Assembly (NCBI GenBank): GCA_003663225.1
Contig: QMZP01000033.1
Span: 1 to 7,239 of the forward strand
Reading direction: 5' to 3'
Source: Candidatus Aenigmatarchaeota archaeon
GTDB lineage: Archaea; Aenigmatarchaeota; Aenigmatarchaeia; QMZP01
Length of the DNA stretch: 7,239 bases
The first letter of the stretch is position 1. Each line of letters opens with the position of its first letter. Position numbers and translations under genes: made by a program. Below the pieces are notes generated by a model. The model worked only from the letters and a program-made list of their open reading frames with translations. It had not been told where the DNA came from and ran no database searches. Shown in pieces: positions 1-5,619 of this stretch.

Positions 1-2
1 AT

Positions 3-383
3 AGCAGGGAGCACCATGCAACGATGCTCATAATCCCCGACCTCCCTGGCTCCTCCCTTTCCATGAACGTGGAACCCGCCGAGGACGCATGTCTCGGGAC
101 AACCGAGAGCGTCAAGGTGCCCGCAGGCACGTTCAATAACTGCCTCGTCATGCTGACGACATTGCCTCCTGAAGGTATTGGCGACCTGCGTGACAGGATG
201 CCGAAGCTGCCTGCCGGCATGGAGGTCCCTCCGCCCAAGGAGAACGACTTCACCAGAGGATGGACAACAAAAACATACTTCGCCCGTGGTGTGGGCATGG
301 TGAAGGAAGTGCAGGTGAGCTGGGACGGCAGGGAGACCTACCGCCTTGAGCTCAAGAAGTACAACATAGCAGGCGGGAACTGA
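3..383 (+). CDS. C-terminal part of a beta-rich, probably secreted or surface protein (5' end outside window)
   Basis: The reading frame is open to the left edge, so the gene almost certainly begins upstream. The ATG at 24 is internal and has no SD or TATA signal before it. The visible part is about 126 residues, with alternating short hydrophobic strands and Pro/Gly turns. Counting from Met 24, the pattern VKVPAGTFNNC (about residues 31-41), a Pro-rich middle, then YFARGVGMVKE (about 86-96) and a final strand pair resembles extracytoplasmic beta-domain families of the TapB/DUF3108 type. In those families a 'VPAGTF-x-C' strand is followed by a 'Y-x-x-GVG-x-VK' strand. The family match is from memory of motifs and is tentative; no signal peptide or catalytic residues can be seen because the N-terminus is missing. 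It lies 113 nt before the receiver-domain gene on the same strand, which need not mean a shared operon. Confidence 0.7.
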   Translation, partial: SREHHATMLIIPDLPGSSLSMNVEPAEDACLGTTESVKVPAGTFNNCLVMLTTLPPEGIGDLRDRMPKLPAGMEVPPPKENDFTRGWTTKTYFARGVGMVKEVQVSWDGRETYRLELKKYNIAGGN

Positions 384-391
384 AGCATGCC

Positions 392-399
392 CTTTAATC
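392..399 (+). promoter_or_regulatory. Possible TATA box for the receiver operon
   Basis: CTTTAATC is the most TATA-like octamer in the 113-nt spacer before the receiver gene. It would start transcription near 421-424 and leave a leader of about 75 nt. A leader would fit the SD-like GGAG before this gene. The match is weak and the gene could instead be read from an upstream promoter. Confidence 0.22.
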
Positions 400-485
400 G
401 AAAACACATCGGAATATCGTTGAGCGCTGCTATTCGCACGTTCTTCGATATGAGAGATGACACACCGATAACGAGAGGGGATAAT

Positions 486-489
486 GGAG
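486..489 (+). promoter_or_regulatory. Ribosome binding site (GGAG) for the receiver gene
   Basis: GGAG lies seven bases before the ATG at 497. This supports that start and marks the gene as translated from a leadered mRNA, unlike the leaderless genes elsewhere in the window. Confidence 0.5.
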
Positions 490-496
490 ATGTAAG

Positions 497-898
497 ATGT
501 GCAAGCTCAATGAATCGATACTGGTCGTTGATGACGACCAAGACTTTCTCAGGGCAGTGGTTGACGCCCTTGAGGAGGCCTTCAGTGTGCCAATCCTCAC
601 GGCAGGAGATGGCCAGGAAGCCATCCGGGTATTCGAAGAAAAGAAACCCGGTGTGATACTTCTGGACATGATGCTGCCCAAGAGGAGCGGCTTCTTGGTA
701 ATGGATATCATGGCCAAGACGAGGAAGTTCGCCGGGGGGCCTCCGTTCGTGGTCATGGTCACTGCCCATACAGGAGAACGCCAGCGGAGATATGCGGAAT
801 CCATTGGCGTCAATGAATATGTCACCAAGCCCGTGAGACTGGGAAGGCTTGTTGACATTGTCCGTAACTATCTATCCCAGTTCAGAAAGGAAGCATGA
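497..898 (+). CDS. Stand-alone response regulator receiver domain (CheY-like)
   Basis: A 133-residue protein that is a receiver (REC) domain and nothing more. It would accept phosphate from a histidine kinase and signal through a partner protein in the cytoplasm. All hallmark residues are visible: the acidic cluster D12-D13-D14 after the first strand ILVVDDD, phospho-acceptor D57 in VILLDMMLP, the switch Thr T89 in VVMVTAH, and the conserved Lys-Pro K111-P112 in YVTKPV. There is no DNA-binding or enzymatic output domain; the chain ends about 20 residues after K111 in a final amphipathic helix. No histidine kinase gene is in the window. The stop codon overlaps the start of the next gene (ATGATG), so the two are translationally coupled and the neighbour is a candidate partner. 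The output it controls cannot be deduced from the sequence. Confidence 0.93.
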   Translation: MCKLNESILVVDDDQDFLRAVVDALEEAFSVPILTAGDGQEAIRVFEEKKPGVILLDMMLPKRSGFLVMDIMAKTRKFAGGPPFVVMVTAHTGERQRRYAESIGVNEYVTKPVRLGRLVDIVRNYLSQFRKEA

Positions 899-1236
899 TG
901 GCGAAAGTGAAGATATCAATACCTGATCCGGGAGTATCGGGTCTGATATCCAGATGCATGAAGGATATCAAGCCTGAACTCCTTGATAAGAACAGGCTTA
1001 ATGACATGGCAAATGACACCGATTGCCTCGTCATCTGGCACAACCGCTTTGATGAGGCTGTTGCGGCCGAATGCAGCCGGAAGGGAATTGGTGTCGTTCT
1101 TATCAAGTCAATGCATAATGCTGGCTACAAGATGCCCAAAGCAGCTGACCGGTCAAAGGTTCAGGAGCTGCTTTGGGGTTCGGCCAGCCCCATGTGCATC
1201 GCCCAGGTGGTGCGCAGTATCATACAGGCCAACTGA
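898..1236 (+). CDS. Unrecognised 112-residue protein coupled to the receiver gene
   Basis: I do not recognise the family. The sequence looks like a small alpha/beta protein: a strand at about 2-7 (KVKIS), a helix at 13-22, a strand DCLVIWH (about 42-48), a helix rich in Ala/Glu (50-61), a strand GIGVVLIKS (about 63-71), and C-terminal helices ending IAQVVRSIIQAN. The strand-helix-strand core could be a very degenerate receiver-like or Rossmann-like fold without the Asp cluster; that is speculative. Two in-frame ATGs exist, at 895 and 898. The purine-rich AAAGGAAG at 886-893 is better spaced for 898, which gives the start MAKVKIS and a one-base TGATG overlap with the receiver stop. Tight coupling suggests equal amounts of both proteins and a physical or regulatory link. 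There are no membrane segments or signal peptide. Confidence 0.8.
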   Translation: MAKVKISIPDPGVSGLISRCMKDIKPELLDKNRLNDMANDTDCLVIWHNRFDEAVAAECSRKGIGVVLIKSMHNAGYKMPKAADRSKVQELLWGSASPMCIAQVVRSIIQAN

Positions 1237-1243
1237 TGCTGTC

Positions 1244-1268
1244 CCAGGGTGTGTTTTTATCACCCTGG
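1244..1268 (+). terminator. Hairpin with T-tract after the receiver operon
   Basis: A perfect 8-bp inverted repeat, CCAGGGTG (1244-1251) and CACCCTGG (1261-1268), closes a 9-nt loop containing five T residues (1254-1258), just after the TGA at 1234-1236. Archaeal termination depends mainly on U-tracts, so the T5 plus the stem and the following TCTTT make a likely 3' end for this operon. Confidence 0.5.
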
Positions 1269-1340
1269 TCTTTACATTGTCAAATAAAAGGGATATATAT
1301 ATGCTGTCAATACGTCTTTCGCAGAACTCCGAGAAAAAGC

Positions 1341-1348
1341 TTTTAAAT
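1341..1348 (+). promoter_or_regulatory. TATA box of the HMG-CoA reductase gene
   Basis: TTTTAAAT lies after a purine-rich GAGAAAAAGC that could serve as a BRE. Its centre is about 29 nt before the ATG at 1374, which predicts a transcript with a leader of only a few bases. No SD sequence precedes the ATG. An (AT)n stretch at 1293-1302 is an alternative further upstream. Confidence 0.6.
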
Positions 1349-1373
1349 CAGTCCGGGCACCATTATAGTCCAT

Positions 1374-2660
1374 ATGTCACCCATAGATCTTGCTCAAAGC
1401 AGAAGGTCTGACATCTCTGGATTTCACAAGCTTTCCCCTTCCGAGAGGCTGGATTATGTCAGGAGGTTCGCCGGCCTGACTGATGAGGAGACCGAGCAGC
1501 TGAAGAAGGAATGCGCCCTGGGGATTGACATAGCAGACAGGATGATAGAGAACGTGGTAGGCACCACGCAGCTGCCAATGGGGATAGCGACGAACTTTCT
1601 GATAAACGGTAAGGATTACCTTGTGCCTATGACTATAGAAGAACCCTCAGTCGTGGCAGCTGCCTCATATGCTGCCAAGCTCGCGAGAGGTGCCGGTGGC
1701 TTTACTGCGTCCTCGACAGACCCTGTGATGATAGGCCAGATACAGCTCGTCAACGTGCCAGAGCCAGAAGATGCGGTGAAGAAGATACTGGCCAAGCGTC
1801 ACCACCTGCTCAAGGTGGCGAACGACCAGGACCCGATACTTGTCAAGTACGGCGGTGGTGCCAGGGAGATAAAAGCAGAGGTCCTCGATTCTGACATAAT
1901 AGGCAAAATGATAGCATTCCAGATACATGTTGACTGCAGGGATGCTATGGGAGCTAATGCTGTCAACAGCATGGCAGAAGCCCTTGCTCCGGTCCTTGAA
2001 GACATGACAGGAGGGAAGGCGAGGCTCAGAATAATATCTAACCTGGCCATATACAGGACAGCGAAGTCAGAGGCTGTATGGAAGAAGGATGCCATAGGCG
2101 AGGATACTGTGCAGGGTGTGATAGATGCTTACGCTTTCGCAGTAGCGGATAATTTCAGGTGCGCTACACACAACAAGGGCGTCATGAACGGCGTTGATGC
2201 AGTGGTACTTGCTACAGGGAACGACTTCAGGGCAGTAGAAGCAGGGGCACATTCGTTCGCTGCAAGGAACGGTGGTTATGAGCCGCTTACCAAATACTGG
2301 AAAGATGACGAAGGCAATCTTCACGGCTCCATAGAGATGCCAGTCCCGGTTGGCATAGTGGGCGGCGCTACCCGCTCTCACCCAATTGCCCAGATAAGCA
2401 AGAAGATACTAAGGCTGCATAGTGCCAGGGAGCTGGGTGAGGTCATAGCATCAGTGGGGCTTGCCCAGAACTTCGCTGCTCTTAGGGCGCTTTCCACTGA
2501 AGGCATACAGAGAGGACACATGGAACTGCACGCCAGGAATGTCGCAATAGCAGCAGGCGCAGAAGGCGACCTTATAGACATGGTGGCCTCGAAGATGGTG
2601 GAGGCCAAAAAAATAAACGGCGACAGCGCGAAGCAGATACTCGATGAGCTGAGGACCTAG
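1374..2660 (+). CDS. Class II hydroxymethylglutaryl-CoA reductase (degradative-type lineage, mevalonate pathway)
   Basis: A 428-residue enzyme of the usual class II length. It interconverts HMG-CoA and mevalonate with a nicotinamide cofactor; in an archaeon this is the committed step to isoprenoid membrane lipids. The family opening SDISGFHKLSPSERLDYV is at 12-29. Catalytic residues by alignment to the known family are E90 (IEEPSVVAAAS), K268 (THNKGVMNG), D284 (ATGNDFRA) and H382 (QRGHMELHARN). DAMGANAVN at 190-198 is the class II version of the conserved cofactor/dimer helix. The C-terminal helical region after H382 has no class I-type regulatory Ser. NADH versus NADPH preference cannot be read reliably. 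Class I is usual in archaea; class II occurs in some, such as Thermoplasmatales and Archaeoglobales, and is thought to come from bacteria. The gene has its own promoter, no SD, and a stop that overlaps the convergent neighbour. Confidence 0.97.
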   Translation: MSPIDLAQSRRSDISGFHKLSPSERLDYVRRFAGLTDEETEQLKKECALGIDIADRMIENVVGTTQLPMGIATNFLINGKDYLVPMTIEEPSVVAAASYAAKLARGAGGFTASSTDPVMIGQIQLVNVPEPEDAVKKILAKRHHLLKVANDQDPILVKYGGGAREIKAEVLDSDIIGKMIAFQIHVDCRDAMGANAVNSMAEALAPVLEDMTGGKARLRIISNLAIYRTAKSEAVWKKDAIGEDTVQGVIDAYAFAVADNFRCATHNKGVMNGVDAVVLATGNDFRAVEAGAHSFAARNGGYEPLTKYWKDDEGNLHGSIEMPVPVGIVGGATRSHPIAQISKKILRLHSARELGEVIASVGLAQNFAALRALSTEGIQRGHMELHARNVAIAAGAEGDLIDMVASKMVEAKKINGDSAKQILDELRT

Positions 2661-3160
2661 CTTAGCCTCTTCATGAGATACTCTACCTCAACCTCTTTCG
2701 TGAGCGGTATGACGACATCCTTGTAGAAAGACGCTACCGCCTTGCCGTCGATGCCAAGCTTCTTGCATTGATCTGATACCCTTTTTATGACAACCTTCTC
2801 TGCATCTTCGTCCGTTATCGCAGAGAGGATGGCTTCCCTGTTTCCTGACCTTATACTATCCACATATGCTTCAGGCTGTCCCTTGAACTTTATCTCGGCC
2901 ACCAGTACACCTGCCTGTACCCTTGAAGACAGCCATGCGAGCGCCTTCTCGTCGCAAGCACGGGATTCCCTGTTTAGGATGCCGCCCGTGCCGCAAATAC
3001 TTCTAATGAGGTCATTATATCCGGCTTTCAGCCTGCTCTCTTTGGTGTATTCTTTCCCGGTGCCTTTGTACCTACAGCGCTTCGCTATGGCAGACACTGC
3101 CTTGCTGTCCATATCGCTCAGCAGTAGCCTGACATCCTGGAGGCATGCCTTACCGTCCAT
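2657..3160 (-). CDS. Unrecognised 167-residue, mostly helical soluble protein
   Basis: I do not recognise the family. The protein is rich in Lys, Arg, Glu, Asp and Ala and looks mostly alpha-helical. A strand-like segment VLVAEIKFKG (about 85-94) lies near the middle, with two Cys (C56, C69) on either side of a Gly-rich turn (GTGG) and further Cys at 6, 29 and 132. There is no signal peptide, membrane segment or zinc-type CxxC pair. The start at 3160 is supported by a TATA box 25 nt upstream and by the absence of any SD, as in other leaderless genes here. Its TAG overlaps the HMG-CoA reductase TAG on the opposite strand by four bases. Codon use (AGG, ATA) matches the GC-richer neighbours, so it looks native. 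It diverges from the membrane protein at 3222, with which it may share regulation. Confidence 0.82.
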   Translation of the reverse strand: MDGKACLQDVRLLLSDMDSKAVSAIAKRCRYKGTGKEYTKESRLKAGYNDLIRSICGTGGILNRESRACDEKALAWLSSRVQAGVLVAEIKFKGQPEAYVDSIRSGNREAILSAITDEDAEKVVIKRVSDQCKKLGIDGKAVASFYKDVVIPLTKEVEVEYLMKRLS

Positions 3161-3181
3161 CTACAACGTTTGGTGAGCGGC

Positions 3182-3189
3182 CTTAAATC
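3182..3189 (-). promoter_or_regulatory. TATA box of the minus-strand gene ending at 2657
   Basis: On the minus strand this reads GATTTAAG, centred 25.5 nt before the ATG at 3160, which predicts a leaderless mRNA. Only three bases separate it from the TATA box of the divergent gene. Confidence 0.6.
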
Positions 3190-3192
3190 AAT

Positions 3193-3200
3193 GTTTTAAG
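3193..3200 (+). promoter_or_regulatory. TATA box of the divergent membrane-protein gene
   Basis: GTTTTAAG is centred 25.5 nt before the ATG at 3222, exactly matching the spacing of the opposite promoter. The predicted start site coincides with the ATG, and no SD is present. Confidence 0.6.
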
Positions 3201-3221
3201 CATGCACGAGAAAAATAATAT

Positions 3222-3566
3222 ATGGGGGTAAAGGATTTCATCTTTCCCACTGACGGGAAGATAGCTATACTCGCGCTGATAACCCTGATATCCTTCCTGG
3301 GTTCCAGCTCTGCGGCAGCGCATACAGTAAACCCCTATGCAAACCCTGACCCTCTAATAGTGTTGTTCATGTTCTTTTCTCTTCCGTTATTCTTCCTTAA
3401 GCCCCTGTACGGGTTCCCGTTGACTGTAGTGCTTTTTGCATACTACTATGTCTTGTCATGTGTATACATGCTCGCTTATACACATATAGAGAAACGGGTC
3501 AGAAAGGAATTCCCGCACATAAACGACCGCTGGATTAAGAGAAAGAAAATGCGAAGAAAGAAATAG
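3222..3566 (+). CDS. Small integral membrane protein (about three helices, basic tail)
   Basis: A 114-residue protein that begins MGVKDFIFPTDGKIAIL and has hydrophobic segments at about 13-33, 44-60 and 64-87, then a very basic tail (KKMRRKK at the end) that should stay cytoplasmic. The layout resembles short, uncharacterised membrane proteins common in small-genome archaea: a short 'KDF-x-x-PT-x-x-K' N-terminus, a Pro/Gly-rich middle, and a last helix with Tyr/Leu-Ser-Cys (YYYVLSCVYML). That likeness is from pattern memory and gives no function. The Ala/Ser stretch at 28-33 could suggest a cleaved signal peptide, but the first segment may equally be a transmembrane helix. It is leaderless, diverges from the 3160 gene, and ends just before the promoter of the MFS gene, so it may be its own transcription unit. 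Confidence 0.82.
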   Translation: MGVKDFIFPTDGKIAILALITLISFLGSSSAAAHTVNPYANPDPLIVLFMFFSLPLFFLKPLYGFPLTVVLFAYYYVLSCVYMLAYTHIEKRVRKEFPHINDRWIKRKKMRRKK

Positions 3567-3574
3567 CTTTTATC
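3567..3574 (+). promoter_or_regulatory. TATA box of the MFS operon
   Basis: CTTTTATC begins one base after the stop of the preceding gene and is centred about 32 nt before the ATG at 3603. That predicts a start site near 3597 and a leader of roughly six bases. No SD precedes the ATG. Confidence 0.45.
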
Positions 3575-3602
3575 CCGGCTCACACAATAATGAACTGTTT
3601 GC

Positions 3603-4853
3603 ATGGGACGCATATCTCCTGAGAAGAACAGAAGGATAGAACGGCTCTACAAGAAGGATTGGAATCCCAGGAGCGTGCTTTCCGGATACTTCTCAGTCTA
3701 CATAACAGAGGGCATGGTGAGGTCCATAATGTATATACTTCCCATATATCTCGCCTCCAGCCTGTTCAACCTTACTGCCGTGGAGATAGGGTTCATACTG
3801 GTGATGGCATATGTGCCATGGCACTTCAAGTTCCTCATAGGGCTCGGAATGGATGCTGCGCCGTCCTTCGGGACATGGAGGAGGCGCACCTATATCGTGC
3901 TGGGCACATTCATAACCATGGCAGGCGTCATGTGGCTCGCCGGCACGACCAACGTGTGGCTTGGCATACTGCCTGCCATAATCATGGTAATGGTGGGGGA
4001 TGCCCTAATAGACACAGGAATGGATAGCCTGCTCCTTGACGTGACACCCCCGGACTGGCATGGGACAGGTGTTGGTGTGGGATGGGGAGCCAGGGCGATA
4101 GGATATACCCTGTCGCTGATGCTCACCCTTGCGGTCCAATCGGTGTGGGGGTGGACAGCCGTGCTTTACCTTTTCGTCTTCTATTCGATACCGGCGTTGC
4201 TTGCAGTCGAGATACAGGAGCCCAGGGTGACTGTGGAGAGGAAGATAGCCAAGAAGCCGCTGGTAGAGACCTTCACTGACAGGAAGGTCCTTGTATGGGT
4301 GGCATTCGCCTTCTTTGGCGCTTTCGTGTATGTGCTTGACCCTACGAGAGGATTCCTGTCGCTGGTAATAACCTCGGTTTCGGGCCAGTCCGCATCCTCG
4401 TTGCTCTACGCTGCCATATGCTTCGGTGTCGGCGCTGCCATATCATCTTTCGTAATGGGCAGGCAGGTGGACAGGATAGGGCACAGAAGGGGATATTATG
4501 TTTCCCTTGTTATGGCGTTCGCCTCGGTGATGCTTTGGACTACCCTCTCGCCCGGCATGGTGGAAATAATGCTGCTCTTCTCTTTCGTTCTGGGTTTCTG
4601 CAGCGCCTTCAACATAGTGTCATGGTTCAGCGTGCTCGCCGATACGGTTCCGCCGAACTTCACGGCGTTCATGTGGCAGTATGACATGGGTTGGCTGCAC
4701 GTGGCAGCTTTCGTGACAGGTATATTCATAAGCTATATGGTAGGGTCCGGCTTTGCGGTCGCCATGGCAGGCCTTGGCCTGCTCATGCTGCTGGGATTCA
4801 TACCAGCGAAGCTTATAAGCTCCATAAAGGCGTCCAAGGGGGAGGTGAGCTGA
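3603..4853 (+). CDS. Major facilitator superfamily transporter (AmpG/PucC-like branch)
   Basis: A 416-residue, strongly hydrophobic protein with room for about 12 transmembrane helices in two halves, separated by a charged central loop (about 204-228, EIQEPRVTVERKIAKKP). Both halves carry the MFS loop 2-3 motif: a variant G-x-D...RRR (G82, D84, R93-R95) in the first and GRQVDRIGHRR (286-296) in the second. Helix four has a DALID...D pattern (133-146) followed by TPPDWHGTGVGVGWGARAIGY. This resembles the AmpG/BT1/PucC branch of the superfamily more than sugar or drug transporters. The substrate cannot be told. The N-terminus (1-22) is a basic cytoplasmic segment. The last codons also form the SD of the next gene, and the stop overlaps its ATG, so the two are translationally coupled. 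The N-terminal half of the first MFS motif is interrupted by extra residues compared with the consensus. Confidence 0.9.
   Translation: MGRISPEKNRRIERLYKKDWNPRSVLSGYFSVYITEGMVRSIMYILPIYLASSLFNLTAVEIGFILVMAYVPWHFKFLIGLGMDAAPSFGTWRRRTYIVLGTFITMAGVMWLAGTTNVWLGILPAIIMVMVGDALIDTGMDSLLLDVTPPDWHGTGVGVGWGARAIGYTLSLMLTLAVQSVWGWTAVLYLFVFYSIPALLAVEIQEPRVTVERKIAKKPLVETFTDRKVLVWVAFAFFGAFVYVLDPTRGFLSLVITSVSGQSASSLLYAAICFGVGAAISSFVMGRQVDRIGHRRGYYVSLVMAFASVMLWTTLSPGMVEIMLLFSFVLGFCSAFNIVSWFSVLADTVPPNFTAFMWQYDMGWLHVAAFVTGIFISYMVGSGFAVAMAGLGLLMLLGFIPAKLISSIKASKGEVS
4841..4848 (+). promoter_or_regulatory. Strong Shine-Dalgarno site inside the end of the MFS gene
   Basis: GGAGGTGA is an eight-base match to the complement of the conserved archaeal 16S rRNA 3' end. 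The GGAGG core ends seven bases before the ATG at 4853, and this decides the start of the small downstream protein. Confidence 0.85.
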
Positions 4854-5074
4854 TGGCCTCGAAAAGGCACGTTCAGAAATGCAAGGACATGGCATTCGTG
4901 GTTTCGATACTTTCTTACATAAGCATTACTGCTGCCCTTTACTTTGCATTCCTTGGAATAGGAATTGAATCCATCAAGGCGCTGATAGAAGCCATTGTCA
5001 TATCAGCCACCCTCGTGACTCTGGTGGTCCTGTACCTGTTCGGCAGGATATGGAAGATGGAGCTATGTAAGTAG
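4853..5074 (+). CDS. Two-helix small membrane protein coupled to the MFS transporter
   Basis: A 73-residue protein starting MASKRHVQKCKDM. The ATG at 4853 overlaps the MFS stop by one base (TGATG) and sits seven bases after a perfect GGAGG core. An in-frame ATG far upstream (4691) would lie inside the transporter and is not supported. The chain has a basic cytoplasmic N-terminus, a hydrophobic helix at about 13-35, a short turn (GIGIESIK), a second helix at about 42-66, and a short charged tail ending ELCK. With both ends basic, a hairpin with both termini inside the cell is likely. I do not recognise a family. Coupling to a transporter suggests an accessory subunit or stabiliser of the carrier; that role is inferred from context only. 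Confidence 0.82.
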   Translation: MASKRHVQKCKDMAFVVSILSYISITAALYFAFLGIGIESIKALIEAIVISATLVTLVVLYLFGRIWKMELCK

Positions 5075-5079
5075 AGGCA

Positions 5080-5087
5080 TTTATTAA
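5080..5087 (+). promoter_or_regulatory. TATA box of the EF-1A-like gene
   Basis: TTTATTAA is centred 24.5 nt before the ATG at 5108 and lies six bases after the preceding stop. The predicted start site falls at the ATG, so the mRNA should be leaderless; no SD is present. Confidence 0.6.
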
Positions 5088-5107
5088 TCATCTGACTGAT
5101 TCTCAAC

Positions 5108-5515
5108 ATGGACATAACTGTGTGCATATTCCATGATAGCGGGCTTGCCCAAGAACTCGGTGAACCCATCTCAGGCGAAGGGTTATGTGAAATGAAATTG
5201 GAAGGGAACAGGTTCCTTCTGAAGACGATAACAAGGAAAGGGCCGCTGCCCCTCATGGATGCGGCCATCATATCCTTCGCAGACATGAATGACGATGTAA
5301 GGGAAACCATAAAAAAGCTCGATTCTGCCGGGATAACCAAGGGCATAGCCATAATACCGCGGAACACGCCCCTGAACGACATCACATCAGCGACAGAGGG
5401 CACGGTGCTCGAGTCTTTCGTAGTCAAAAACAGGGATATACCGGTTATACGCGAGTCCCTCGGCAAGATAGCCGCTTCTTGTGAAGGAGAACATGCCCCC
5501 ACCCGGAAAGTATAG
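5108..5515 (+). CDS. Probable degenerate EF-1A/SelB-like GTPase-fold protein lacking a P-loop
   Basis: A 135-residue soluble protein. Its outline resembles the short archaeal proteins annotated as EF-1A-like or SelB-like: a first strand then a loop (ITVCIFHDSGLAQELG, 3-18) where a true GTPase would have GxxxxGKS/T, a middle strand AAIISFADMND (52-62), a helix and strand LDSAGITKGIAII (71-83), and the late signature EGTVLESFVVKN (97-108) followed by a helix. The P-loop Lys and the DxxG and NKxD motifs are missing, so GTP binding is unlikely. It may be a translation-related scaffold or decoy, but its job is unknown. The family call rests on remembered motif spacing and is only moderately sure. 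The gene has its own promoter. Its last 23 bases overlap a possible second open frame that begins at 5493. Confidence 0.8.
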   Translation: MDITVCIFHDSGLAQELGEPISGEGLCEMKLEGNRFLLKTITRKGPLPLMDAAIISFADMNDDVRETIKKLDSAGITKGIAIIPRNTPLNDITSATEGTVLESFVVKNRDIPVIRESLGKIAASCEGEHAPTRKV

Positions 5516-5549
5516 AAGGCAACTGACGGATTTAATGCCTTACGTCAAC

Positions 5550-5570
5550 AACGTGCAAACCATGCTTTTG
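5550..5570 (+). repeat. Left copy of a 21-bp imperfect direct repeat
   Basis: AAC[G]TGCAAACCATGCTT[T]TG matches 6532-6552 at 19 of 21 positions, including 14 consecutive bases; the bracketed bases differ. The two copies lie outside the two ends of the toxin-antitoxin operon, about 0.98 kb apart. It could be a trace of insertion, an attachment-type core, or chance. Confidence 0.45.
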
Positions 5571-5590
5571 CAAATCAGGTCGCGGTTCAG

Positions 5591-5619
5591 GAAATCGCCC
5601 GGTAAACCGGGGCGATTTC
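5591..5619 (+). other. Strong RNA hairpin between convergent genes
   Basis: GAAATCGCCCGG (5591-5602) pairs with CCGGGGCGATTTC (5607-5619) to give 12 base pairs with one bulged G (5609) and a TAAA loop. It lies in the 180-nt stretch between the converging EF-1A-like and toxin genes. It is not followed by a clear T-tract on either strand, so it may be a 3'-end structure, part of an unannotated RNA, or a boundary element. A smaller competing stem GCGA/TCGC (5612-5624) overlaps it. Confidence 0.5.

Noticed and set aside
430..858. Two minus-strand open frames opposite the receiver gene (338-769 and 430-858)
   Set aside because: The plus strand encodes an unmistakable receiver domain; these are mirror frames of GC-rich coding DNA.
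1293..1302. (AT)n run as the main HMG-CoA reductase promoter
   Set aside because: It would give a leader of about 50 nt without any SD; the TTTTAAAT at 1341-1348 fits the leaderless pattern better.
983..1411. Plus-strand frame bridging the receiver-coupled gene and HMG-CoA reductase
   Set aside because: It crosses the hairpin/T-tract and the HMG-CoA reductase promoter, and its translation is low-complexity without a recognisable fold.
4939..5502. Long minus-strand open frame (187 codons) opposite the small membrane and EF-1A-like genes
   Set aside because: It spans two well-supported plus-strand genes and their promoter. Its Ser/Met-rich translation has no domain pattern, and it lacks an SD or TATA signal.
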